Shown here in pieces: positions 8,750-16,859 of a DNA stretch of 64,000 nt. The stretch covers positions 434,001 to 498,000 of the forward strand of contig NZ_JAQZZL010000002.1 of NCBI RefSeq assembly GCF_028745505.1. Direction: 5' to 3'. The position numbers and the translations under genes were made by a program. This stretch comes from Lentisphaera marina. GTDB lineage: Bacteria > Verrucomicrobiota > Lentisphaeria > Lentisphaerales > Lentisphaeraceae. Positions within the stretch are counted from its first letter, which is position 1, and each line of letters starts with the position of its first letter. The notes under the pieces were generated by a model. The model was not told where the DNA came from. It worked only from the letters and a program-made list of their open reading frames with translations, and searched no databases.

Positions 8750-9518
8750 TATTTTCCTTTATTCGATTCCAAATCGAATCGAGTTCTTCCAAACTGTATT
8801 CTTGCCATTCTTTATCTGATTGCTTAACTTGTTTTTCCACCTGTCGGAAGCGCTTATCAAATTTGTTATTGGCATATTGAAGCGCTTCGTCGGCCTCAAA
8901 TTTTAAGCTTCTTGCTAAATTGGCCATTGAGAACATGAGGTCGCCAAACTCTTCTTTGGCTTTCGTTAAATTATTTTGTTCTATTTCTACTTTGAGCTCA
9001 TCTAACTCTTCATAGATTTTATCAAAACTACCCCGCCAATCTTCCCAGTCAAAACCGACTTTTGCTGCACGTTTTTGAATGGTTTGCGCCTTTCGCAAAT
9101 TGGGAAGGTGTTTTGGGACTCCATCTAAAATTGAATCTTTTTTGCCCTTTTCTTTTTCTTTGACTTCTTGCCAAATGCGATCGACATCTTCAGAATGTTC
9201 TGCGTTTTCATCTGCAAAGACATGGGGGTGACGTCGGATCATTTTTTCAGAAATATTTCGGGCTACATCATGAATGTTAAATTCATTATTTTCTTGAGCG
9301 ATTTGGGCATGGAAAAAAATGTTCATGAGCAAGTCGCCGAGCTCGTCTTTTAATTCTTCGGGGTCTTTGTTGTCAATAGCATCAAGAACTTCTGAGCACT
9401 CTTCAATCAAATATTTTTTTAAGGTATTATGATCTTGTTCTCGGTCCCAAGGGCAACCATCAGGTGCACGTAATTGAACCATGATTTTCTCGAGTTCTAA
9501 CAACCAGTTTTGTGTCAT
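8742..9518 (-). CDS. mazG: nucleoside triphosphate pyrophosphohydrolase
   Basis: MazG hydrolyses NTPs and dNTPs to monophosphates and pyrophosphate, clearing aberrant nucleotides. The protein (258 residues) has two MazG modules. The first, after RAPDGCPWDREQDH, carries the metal-binding EExxE pattern in IEECSEVLDAID and then DELGDLLMNIFFHAQ. The second repeats this as YEELDELKVEIEQ and EEFGDLMFSMANLAR. Residues WQEVKEKEKGKK link them. It overlaps the upstream lipoprotein gene by 4 bases and the downstream kinase gene by 8. Confidence 0.95.
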   Translation of the reverse strand: MTQNWLLELEKIMVQLRAPDGCPWDREQDHNTLKKYLIEECSEVLDAIDNKDPEELKDELGDLLMNIFFHAQIAQENNEFNIHDVARNISEKMIRRHPHVFADENAEHSEDVDRIWQEVKEKEKGKKDSILDGVPKHLPNLRKAQTIQKRAAKVGFDWEDWRGSFDKIYEELDELKVEIEQNNLTKAKEEFGDLMFSMANLARSLKFEADEALQYANNKFDKRFRQVEKQVKQSDKEWQEYSLEELDSIWNRIKENNV

Positions 9519-9901
9519 GATTCTTCGCTTCCTTTACCAAAAATTTTTTCATGGAGTTTTGTGTAAAATTCATCAGATAACTCCTTGCTACCATCAGGGC
9601 TGACGTAGTAAGAGATTATGGTGTCCCAAAAATAATGCTGTGTAAAGCGTACTCTGGCACGCTGTTCTTTGTTGATTTTAAACCAGACTTCCGCGTAGTG
9701 GCCATCTTCATTGACGATGACTCCAGAATAATCCATTTCTTCGATAATTTGCTTTGTCGATAACAAGGCAACTTCCTTAGTACAACTGAAAGTTTGATAA
9801 TACTCGCCATTTGATTGCGCTAACTTTTGGTCAATCCAGGAACAAGAACAGCAAATTGCTAAGCTCGCAAACAAAAGAAATCTGATGAGGAGGGTTTTCA
9901 T
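9515..9901 (-). CDS. small putative lipoprotein
   Basis: The 128-residue protein starts with a lipoprotein signal: a basic start, a hydrophobic stretch and then CCSCS, where one of the cysteines at about residues 17-20 would be lipidated. The mature part has no recognised domain and appears mostly beta-stranded. It overlaps mazG by 4 bases and follows the DUF362 gene by 2 bases, so it belongs to the same transcript. Unknown function. Confidence 0.65.
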   Translation of the reverse strand: MKTLLIRFLLFASLAICCSCSWIDQKLAQSNGEYYQTFSCTKEVALLSTKQIIEEMDYSGVIVNEDGHYAEVWFKINKEQRARVRFTQHYFWDTIISYYVSPDGSKELSDEFYTKLHEKIFGKGSEES

Positions 9902-9903
9902 TA

Positions 9904-10836
9904 TTAGATTTTCCCTGAGAGTTTAAACTTTAAGGATCTTATGCCGGACCGAATAAGTTTTGGCGGACTAAAACTAATGTCATTTAAGTAACTATGAGTG
10001 AAGTTTTGTGCATAGCTAAAATTATCACTCTGAATAGCTTCGGAGTACGCTTCTTTAACTTGTTCGAAAACGGTATTAGGTAAGGCCGCAAATAAGGGAG
10101 TCTCTTTGTGTGTGAAGTTTGCCATCTCTGCAAAAACATAATCTAATTGTAACGGGTTATCGCTAATAATGACTTTGCCAAAGGGGTGCGCTTCGCCACC
10201 ACGTGGGCCTTTGACATGCATGGCTTGTACGCCATCGGCAATATGAAGTATGGCTTGTGCTTGTTTGGCATTCGCTAAAATCATTTCAGCAAATTTCACG
10301 GGCTCATTTTTACAGATATTATGAAGTAGGATTTTCTTTTTTCCGGCGACACAACCATAAAGGTTCTTGCAGGCTCCCGTGAAGTGCATTTGTTGGTGCA
10401 CTTTTAACTTTGGTAGGTTTACAAGTAAGTCCCATTCATCAATTTGTTTACAAATACTGAGTTTCGCGTAAGAACTATTCTTAATTCCTTCATAACTTTG
10501 ATTATTGGAAAATTCGACGATCTCAATATCTTTTTGCATAACTTCATCGTAAACTTCATGAGTTTTGAGAGCTTTCGTGCAGGATCCAAAAGCGGGAGAT
10601 TCGCCTATGCCAACGCGATGGCCTTTTTGAAGGAATATGTCAGCAACAGCCATGTAAAAATCAGGGTGTGTGCAAGAGGGGTCTTCTTTTGGGGAAGGCA
10701 TGACAAAATTGGGTTTCAGCAGGATGGATTTATCCTTGGAGATATGAGAAAAAAAATCACAGTCGTCGAGTTGAGCTTTAATTTCTTTTGTAATTAGCTC
10801 ACGATTGTATTCTTGTATGGATAGTATCTTAATCAT
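9904..10836 (-). CDS. DUF362 domain protein
   Basis: This 310-residue protein has the DUF362 pattern: ILLKPNFVMPSP near residue 40, an early HPDFYMAVADIFLQKGHRVGIGESP stretch (described by position, residues 60-85), LVNLPKLKVHQQMHFTGACKNLYG near the middle and ISDNPLQLDYVFAEM near residue 225. Some DUF362 proteins carry a C-terminal ferredoxin domain; this one has no cysteine-rich tail, so it is the stand-alone form. The function is unknown. It is the first gene of the group with the small lipoprotein, mazG and the kinase. Confidence 0.8.
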   Translation of the reverse strand: MIKILSIQEYNRELITKEIKAQLDDCDFFSHISKDKSILLKPNFVMPSPKEDPSCTHPDFYMAVADIFLQKGHRVGIGESPAFGSCTKALKTHEVYDEVMQKDIEIVEFSNNQSYEGIKNSSYAKLSICKQIDEWDLLVNLPKLKVHQQMHFTGACKNLYGCVAGKKKILLHNICKNEPVKFAEMILANAKQAQAILHIADGVQAMHVKGPRGGEAHPFGKVIISDNPLQLDYVFAEMANFTHKETPLFAALPNTVFEQVKEAYSEAIQSDNFSYAQNFTHSYLNDISFSPPKLIRSGIRSLKFKLSGKI

Positions 10837-10933
10837 ATTTTCTCATTCTAGTTCATCCGAACACAATAGCTCTCTCTAGCAAAAATCAATTTAATTTAGA
10901 AAATAATTTTAGACTTGAGCTAGGGAGTAAGCT

Positions 10934-12607
10934 TTAGTTTTGGAAAGAAGATTGGAGTTCTTTTGCGTGATCAAAAACCAGAGCTCCGCTACTTTTTCCG
11001 CCAAGCATTCGGCCGATTTCTTGAGTTTTTTCTGCGTGGCTCAAAGGCATTATTTTACTAATACTACGCTCGTTAAGCTCCGTTTTACTTACCAGAAAAT
11101 GGTTGTCTCCTGCAGCAGCAACTTGGGGGAGGTGTGTTACACAAAATAACTGCCTGTTTTGACCTAGTTTCTTGAGTTTATGAGCTACTTTGGATGCAGT
11201 GATTCCTCCAATGTTCGCATCGATTTCATCGAAAATAAGCATGGGGATTGAATCGACTTTAGCTAAGATGCTTTTGACGGCCAACATAACGCGGGAAATT
11301 TCGCCACTGGAAGCAATGTCACTTAAAAGTTTCGCTGGTTCACCTTTGTTTGGGGAAAACCTGAATTCGATCAAGTCGATGCCCTTTGAGCTGGCTTTAT
11401 TTTCTTTTATTTGAATATCAAATTCTGAGTTGAGGAATTCTAGTTCTTGTAGTTCTAGAGAAATGTCTTTGGCTAATTTCTTTGCCGCGCTTGCTCGAGA
11501 GGAACTAAGTTTCTTTGCCAGTTTATAGTAATTAGCTTTTATGGTTTCTATCTCTTGTTCGAGCTTCTGGTATTCACTGTCAAAATTATCGGCAAGATTA
11601 ATTTTGTCGGAGATTTCCTTTAGGTAATTGAGGACTTCTTCGAGCTCTGTTCCGTACTTGCGTTTTATCAAGTTGTAGGTTTGCATCCTATCTTCTAAGA
11701 ACTGCAATTCCTGGGGGTCTAAGACGATTTTGTTAGAGTAGTTTTCAAAATCCATGTGAATGTCACAGAGCTCTGCTAGTAAGGACTCGATCCTTTCGGC
11801 GAATTCACTTGCTTCATTAGAGTCTAAGCGGGCTAAGTCTTGTGCAGATTGTAAAGTGAGGCGTAATGAGTTGATGGTGCCTGAATTATCGTCATTATCT
11901 AAAGAGAGACTTAGTCGTTGAGTAAGTTCAAGTCGTTCTTGGCCTGACGCAGCATTCGAATACTTTTCATAAAGTTCACTTTCTTCTTCGGCATTGAGCT
12001 TGGCTTCAAGAATCTCATTTTGCTGATAGCGCAAAATCTCCAGCTCGCCTTTAGAAGGGAATTGCTGAGACATTTCATGTAGTTGTTTCTCGAGTGCTTG
12101 CCACTCTAAGTACGCTTCTTTAGTTGCGATAATTTCTTTTTTATTACCCATGAATCTATCAAGTATAGAGAGTTGTTGTGCACTATCTGCTAGGCTGTGT
12201 TGTTCTCCAGCTGAAAAAATATCGATAAATTTTTCACCAATTTTCTTGAGGATTTGTAGAGGTACTGGTGTTGAGTTGATGAAGTTTCGACTGCTGCCGT
12301 GGGAAATGACTCTTCGGAGCAGGATTTCTTGCTCATCTTCGATTTCAATTTCTTGATCGCTTAAAATAGAATGGATTTCGTCCTGGATATTTGTCGGTAT
12401 AGACAGAATGGCACTCAACTCTGCTTTTTTTTCTCCACTACGGATGATGCTTTTTTCTGCTCGTTGACCCATTAAAAGCTTCATAGACCCCATGATCACA
12501 GATTTACCTGCGCCTGTTTCACCAGTGATGATATTCAGGCCCTGTTCAAAATCGATGTTTTGTTGTTCAACTAAGGCTATGTTTTTTATGTAGAGGTTTC
12601 TTAGCAT
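10934..12607 (-). CDS. recN: DNA repair protein RecN
   Basis: RecN is an SMC-like ATPase acting in double-strand break repair. The 557-residue length is normal. The Walker A site GETGAGKS is at residues 29-36; the Walker B and D-loop region LIFDEIDANIGG lies near residue 455, after the signature-like SGEISRVMLAVKSIL. Between them lies a long coiled-coil arm. The gene starts at ATG 12607 and is divergent from the LpoB-like gene. I looked for a copy of the palindrome found before umuD in this divergent region and saw none. Confidence 0.95.
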   Translation of the reverse strand: MLRNLYIKNIALVEQQNIDFEQGLNIITGETGAGKSVIMGSMKLLMGQRAEKSIIRSGEKKAELSAILSIPTNIQDEIHSILSDQEIEIEDEQEILLRRVISHGSSRNFINSTPVPLQILKKIGEKFIDIFSAGEQHSLADSAQQLSILDRFMGNKKEIIATKEAYLEWQALEKQLHEMSQQFPSKGELEILRYQQNEILEAKLNAEEESELYEKYSNAASGQERLELTQRLSLSLDNDDNSGTINSLRLTLQSAQDLARLDSNEASEFAERIESLLAELCDIHMDFENYSNKIVLDPQELQFLEDRMQTYNLIKRKYGTELEEVLNYLKEISDKINLADNFDSEYQKLEQEIETIKANYYKLAKKLSSSRASAAKKLAKDISLELQELEFLNSEFDIQIKENKASSKGIDLIEFRFSPNKGEPAKLLSDIASSGEISRVMLAVKSILAKVDSIPMLIFDEIDANIGGITASKVAHKLKKLGQNRQLFCVTHLPQVAAAGDNHFLVSKTELNERSISKIMPLSHAEKTQEIGRMLGGKSSGALVFDHAKELQSSFQN

Positions 12608-12785
12608 GGAGAATGGCTTCTAATTTAATTTATGATCAAAGACTATAATTGGTGGAGTCAATTTTGAAAAGATTAAAATACTGAGTATTTCTACTGTTTT
12701 TCTATTGTGTAAATAGCTAATTTACTTGTTTTCAATTTGGGAGTGGACTACTATGGAGAAGTGTAAAATTAAAAAGGATAGAAAG

Positions 12786-13379
12786 ATGAAATTTTCAGTA
12801 CTTGTTTTAGTAGGTTTAATGTTAGCTTCTTGTGGGCCAGATACCAAAAATATCGATATGAATGATGATAGAGCTGATGCCGTTATGGCTTTGGATCATC
12901 GTGACTTCACGAAAGCAGCAGATACAATGATAAAATCGATGCTTAATTCAAATGCATTGAATAAAGCTGACGGATCTCGTTTTGTCGTTGCTTTGAGCAC
13001 AATAAAAAATGATACCATGCAAAGAATTGATACGTCTCAACTGACGGCAAAAATCCGTAGAGATTTATTGAACTCAGGTAGATGTATAATGACAACTGCA
13101 GTTGGAACTCAACAAGACGCCTTGAATATTGAAGCTAGGAAACTTCGTGAATCAGCTGAGTTTAATCAGGAAACTGTACAGGAACAGGGACAACTGGTTG
13201 CTCCCGACTTGAGTTTAGCAGGTAAGATTTTTCAACGTAACATTAGGTTGGATAATGGCGACCAACAGGTTGAATATTATTTCACATTGATGATGACGGA
13301 CCTCAAAACGGGCTTAGCTATTTGGGAAGATGAAGTTACTATGGGTAAACGTGGTAGCGGTAAATCAGCAACTTGGTAG
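12786..13379 (+). CDS. LpoB-like lipoprotein (penicillin-binding protein activator family)
   Basis: The start is placed at ATG 12786, which gives a clear lipoprotein signal MKFSVLVLVGLMLASC with the lipidated cysteine at residue 16; the frame is open upstream but would spoil the signal. The 197-residue protein resembles the LpoB family: short disordered linker after the cysteine, then DRADAVMALDHRDFTKAA and RFVVALSTIKNDTMQRIDT, and a C-terminal YFTLMMTDLKTGLAIWEDE. In enterobacteria LpoB is an outer-membrane lipoprotein that activates a peptidoglycan synthase. A hairpin separates it from the next lipoprotein gene. Confidence 0.8.
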   Translation: MKFSVLVLVGLMLASCGPDTKNIDMNDDRADAVMALDHRDFTKAADTMIKSMLNSNALNKADGSRFVVALSTIKNDTMQRIDTSQLTAKIRRDLLNSGRCIMTTAVGTQQDALNIEARKLRESAEFNQETVQEQGQLVAPDLSLAGKIFQRNIRLDNGDQQVEYYFTLMMTDLKTGLAIWEDEVTMGKRGSGKSATW

Positions 13380-13387
13380 GGTCTTTA

Positions 13388-13418
13388 AAGAGCTGTGTGT
13401 TACACAGCTCTTAATTTT
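13388..13418 (+). terminator. hairpin and T-run between lpoB-like gene and next gene
   Basis: AAGAGCTGTGT (13388-13398) pairs perfectly with ACACAGCTCTT (13402-13412) over a 3-base loop, followed by AATTTTTG. It lies 9 bases after one stop codon and ends 9 bases before the next ATG, so it occupies the ribosome-binding region of the downstream gene. It could attenuate transcription, stabilise the upstream mRNA, or control translation. Confidence 0.75.
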
Positions 13419-13421
13419 TGT

Positions 13422-14702
13422 ATGAAAACTCTTTTATATTTTATTAGTGCCCTGTTTGTCTTAACGGGGTGTATGTCTAGTAAGTTAGATAAATTCGATG
13501 ATAAGATGTCTAGCGGGGAATATCTGGATGCTAAAGATTATGCATTAAAGGAAAAGAAAGACCTTTTATGGACTCTGCAAGCCGCCGCTGCCACTAACGC
13601 AGCTGGAGAATATAAAGAGAGTAATGAGCTTTTTGATAAAGCTGAAGATATGTACATAGCAGCTCGTAGCAAGAGTAATGCTTCGGATAAAATGAGTACA
13701 CTAGCGACAGTCTTAGTCAATGACAATGCGGTTGCTTACAAAGGTGAGGTCTATGACGGTATCCTGATCAATACCTATAAAGCGCTAAATTTTATGTTTT
13801 TACAGAATTGGGATTTAGCTCGTGTCGAGTTGAATAGAGCCTATGACCGGCAGCGACGAGCAGCTGATTTTTATGCGAAAGAAATTCAAGAACAGGAAGA
13901 AGAGGCCCGTAAAAAAGGTTTTGGTATTGACGTTTCAAAAGTCATGAAAAGGCCTGAGTTACAAAGGATGAGCGGAATAGAAGCCTATGCGGATTACGTT
14001 AATCCTTTAGTTAATCTAATAGAAGTTATCTACTTGAAGCATAAGGGGGATATTGGGGATTCTGAACGTTTGCGACAGACGCAAAACCGACTCTTGGCAA
14101 TGACTCATTCGAAGCACCTTCAAAAAGATTTATCTACTCAAGATGCTTGGACTTGGGTTCTGATTGAAAATGGTCAAATGCCTAGGAGAGTTGAATGGCG
14201 TCTTGATTTTCCTGTGGGGATATTTTCAGGGCTCATTCGAGAAATGGATAACCTATCTATAGTAAGTATTGCTATACCAAAATTACAAGATATACCTGCT
14301 GCCTATAATCAGTTTGTGGTCAATGGAGAAAACGTTGATTTGGTATCTGATATGGATAAAATTATTCATGCGGAATACAGTCGTTCACTACCGGGGATTC
14401 TTACGAAAGCGCTTGTGTCAATGGCGATTAAAACTATCGTTCAATATCAAATTGGTCGAGCAAAAGGTCATACGACGGCTTTTTTTGTCGGCCTGCTTCA
14501 GGCGGCCTCAACTCAAGCTGATGTGCGTACATGGTCTGCTATTCCTAAAAATTATCATTTAGCTATTGTTCCTAGTGGAACGGTGAAGCTGACTAGTCGT
14601 GGTAGCTTATTGGGTTCAGCAGAAACAAAAGGTAATAGTTTTTTGTTTTTCAAAGTTTCTCGTGGGGGTCACGTGAGCTCTCATGCCTTAGTCTTAGACT
14701 GA
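13422..14702 (+). CDS. COG3014-like putative lipoprotein
   Basis: ATG 13422 is preferred because it gives a lipoprotein signal (MKTLLYFISALFVLTGC) with cysteine at residue 17. The 426-residue mature protein is largely helical, with TPR-like helical pairs at about 20-130 (GEYLDAKDYAL, GEYKESNELFDKAEDMY, DLARVELNRAYDRQ) and a C-terminal domain after residue 250. The layout matches the uncharacterised COG3014 family often found beside LpoB-type lipoprotein genes. It follows the LpoB-like gene after a strong hairpin and lacks an obvious Shine-Dalgarno sequence. Its 3' end overlaps the convergent glycosyltransferase gene by 22 bases. Confidence 0.7.
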   Translation: MKTLLYFISALFVLTGCMSSKLDKFDDKMSSGEYLDAKDYALKEKKDLLWTLQAAAATNAAGEYKESNELFDKAEDMYIAARSKSNASDKMSTLATVLVNDNAVAYKGEVYDGILINTYKALNFMFLQNWDLARVELNRAYDRQRRAADFYAKEIQEQEEEARKKGFGIDVSKVMKRPELQRMSGIEAYADYVNPLVNLIEVIYLKHKGDIGDSERLRQTQNRLLAMTHSKHLQKDLSTQDAWTWVLIENGQMPRRVEWRLDFPVGIFSGLIREMDNLSIVSIAIPKLQDIPAAYNQFVVNGENVDLVSDMDKIIHAEYSRSLPGILTKALVSMAIKTIVQYQIGRAKGHTTAFFVGLLQAASTQADVRTWSAIPKNYHLAIVPSGTVKLTSRGSLLGSAETKGNSFLFFKVSRGGHVSSHALVLD

Positions 14703-15919
14703 TTTTTTTCCTCAATCCATTTACTCATGAACTTTGTGCTGCGATGGTTATTGTAATTAAGGACTTTCCCGAGGAAGTTAGCGGATCTATGTTGTTCTAG
14801 TTGATTCCCGATTTCTTTAATAGTGCGATAGAAGTTTTCAGCGAAGAGATCTTTTTGAAACCTATTTTCTAAGATTTCGTATCCGAGTTTCTGTTTTTCT
14901 TCCCACAGTGATTGATCAGCATAAACTTCAACAGCACTCGTAGCAAAGTCACCTGGAGTATCATAGATAGCTCCAGACCATGCGCAAGTGCCATTCATTC
15001 CTTCAGCCCCAATCTTACTAGTGATACTCGGAGTTCCACATTCCATTGCTTCGAGGAGTTTTCCTTTCAGGCCGGCTCCAAAGCGGAGTGGGGCAAGGCA
15101 AATTCTTGCGGATTCCATGACAGCTTTTGCATCCGGTACTTTGCCTAGGACCAAAAAACCCTCGCTTTCATTGTGTAGTTGTTTGGCTTTCGGAGGACAG
15201 TAAGCTCCATAAATTTTCATTTTAGCATCGGGAAGCTCCTGACGAATGAGGGGCCAAATATTTTCTTTTAAATTCCTAACAGAATCCCAGTTTGGCTTAT
15301 GTAAGAAGTTGCCGATACTAACGAAATCACTGCGCTGTGCGTATGTTTGTGCAGAGACTTCACTTCTCTCTTTAATTAAAAAGGGTAAGTAATGAATGAT
15401 CTGGTCGGGCACATTAAAAATGTCACGTAAAACTTCCATTTCATATTCGGAAATCATTAGAGTTAAATCACATCGCATTATCGCCGAGATCTCTCTTAGG
15501 CTAGCTTCTGATTCACGTAAAGAATTTAAATTAAACTCAAGTCCTTGCTTAAAGGCTTCTTCCCTTGCATAGCGTAGGCAATGAAGATCTTCCGTATCTA
15601 GGATCTTTATGGCTTGCGGACAGCTATCGTGAACTCTCCATGAGTACTGTTCTTCAGTCATGAAGCGATCAAATAGAACGATATCTGGTTTTAGCTCTTC
15701 AATGAAAGTATTGAAAGTTTGGGAGTTAAGCTCTATCTGTTTTTCTCCGATAGAGTAATCGGGGAAATGAATAGCATTATCACTAGGGTTTGCGTGACTC
15801 GCAAAAGTCACTTGGTAATTCATGTCTTGGAATAAATCAATGATTTGAAGCATTCTGCGTCCTGCAGCAGAGGAGCTAGGCTCAGGCCAAACAGAGCCAA
15901 TAACTAGGAGTTTATTCAC
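14681..15919 (-). CDS. glycosyltransferase, GT4-like (group 1)
   Basis: The 412-residue protein has a GT-B layout. The N-terminal domain opens with LVIGSVWPEPSSSAAGRRML; the C-terminal domain has VSIGNFLHKPNWDSV, then a donor-binding run with FLVLGKVPDAKAVMESARICLAPLRFGAG (positions about 255-285), the acidic KGKLLEAMECGTP and TSKIGAEG. This fits retaining GT4-type enzymes that extend glycans or glycolipids; donor and acceptor are unknown. It overlaps the ion-channel gene upstream by 4 bases and the COG3014-like gene at its 3' end by 22 bases. Confidence 0.85.
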   Translation of the reverse strand: MNKLLVIGSVWPEPSSSAAGRRMLQIIDLFQDMNYQVTFASHANPSDNAIHFPDYSIGEKQIELNSQTFNTFIEELKPDIVLFDRFMTEEQYSWRVHDSCPQAIKILDTEDLHCLRYAREEAFKQGLEFNLNSLRESEASLREISAIMRCDLTLMISEYEMEVLRDIFNVPDQIIHYLPFLIKERSEVSAQTYAQRSDFVSIGNFLHKPNWDSVRNLKENIWPLIRQELPDAKMKIYGAYCPPKAKQLHNESEGFLVLGKVPDAKAVMESARICLAPLRFGAGLKGKLLEAMECGTPSITSKIGAEGMNGTCAWSGAIYDTPGDFATSAVEVYADQSLWEEKQKLGYEILENRFQKDLFAENFYRTIKEIGNQLEQHRSANFLGKVLNYNNHRSTKFMSKWIEEKNQSKTKA

Positions 15920-16731
15920 AAGTTATGGCCACAGATTTTACAGTGAATAGCGTCGTTTTCATGTGAATCATGAGCACAGTTAGGGCAGTGTTTTGTGTTC
16001 ATGAATTGATTTTTAACGGCTAGTGTCAACTCAGAGGTGACAATTCCGCTTGGAACAGCAATGATGGCATAGCCGAGCAACATGACGATAGCAGCAATAA
16101 AACGACCTAGGCCTGTTACAGGTGCCATGTCACCATATCCAACAGTTGTAATTGTAACGATTGCCCAATATATGCTATGAGGAATGCTTTTGAACACCGG
16201 ATTGGTCGGGCTCTCTACAATGTACATGATCGATCCAAGTATCGTGACCAGTACGATTACGGTGCAGAAGAAAACGAATATTTTCCTTTTACTCGCATGT
16301 AGTGCAGTGATTAAAATACTGGCCTCCTTCAGATATTGAGCAAGCTTAAGGATGCGAAAAATTCGTAAGACCCTTAATAACCTCACAATAGCTAAATAGT
16401 GTCCCTGGCCAGTGATCAAGAGGCCGAGATAAGTTGGAATGATGGAGAGTAGGTCAATGATGCCCAGAAAACTAAAAATGTATGAGGCCGGGCGTTTAAT
16501 GGAGATGATTCGTAAGATGTACTCAATGGTAAAGGTGATGGTAAAAGCCCATTCAATTTTGTAGAGTAAGGAGCCGTGAAGGGCGTTGATCGATGGTATA
16601 CTGTCGAGCATAATTGCGAAGACAGAGAGGATGATACTAGCAATCAATGCTAAGTCAAAAAGTTTCCCTGCAGGCGTATCGGCCTCATATATAATTTCGT
16701 GGATTTTATCTTTCCAGCTCTCTGTACCCAT
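15916..16731 (-). CDS. voltage-gated-type potassium channel with C-terminal zinc ribbon
   Basis: The start is set at ATG 16731, preceded by AAAGGT seven bases upstream. Of 271 residues, the first 230 form a six-helix channel. The S4 segment has regularly spaced arginines (RLLRVLRIFRILKLA), then S5, the pore helix and the selectivity filter TVGYGDMAP, then S6. The last 25 residues hold CPNCAHDSHENDAIHCKIC, a four-cysteine zinc-ribbon. Potassium selectivity follows from the filter. It overlaps the glycosyltransferase gene by 4 bases and lies downstream of pyk across a terminator. Confidence 0.9.
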   Translation of the reverse strand: MGTESWKDKIHEIIYEADTPAGKLFDLALIASIILSVFAIMLDSIPSINALHGSLLYKIEWAFTITFTIEYILRIISIKRPASYIFSFLGIIDLLSIIPTYLGLLITGQGHYLAIVRLLRVLRIFRILKLAQYLKEASILITALHASKRKIFVFFCTVIVLVTILGSIMYIVESPTNPVFKSIPHSIYWAIVTITTVGYGDMAPVTGLGRFIAAIVMLLGYAIIAVPSGIVTSELTLAVKNQFMNTKHCPNCAHDSHENDAIHCKICGHNL

Positions 16732-16797
16732 TATGTTTACCTTTGACTTCCATCTTATGTTGTGGCTCAATATAGTCTTGGTCTAGATTATTTAAAC

Positions 16798-16833
16798 AAA
16801 AAAATCTCTAGTGAATATCACTAGAGATTTTTT
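16798..16833 (-). terminator. intrinsic terminator downstream of pyk
   Basis: AAAATCTCTAGTGA (16801-16814) and TCACTAGAGATTTT (16818-16831) pair perfectly around a 3-base loop, with A and T runs on both flanks, so it can act in both directions. It lies 27 bases past the pyk stop. Confidence 0.88.
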
Positions 16834-16859
16834 GTTAGGAAAACTTTTAGAAAAAGGGC

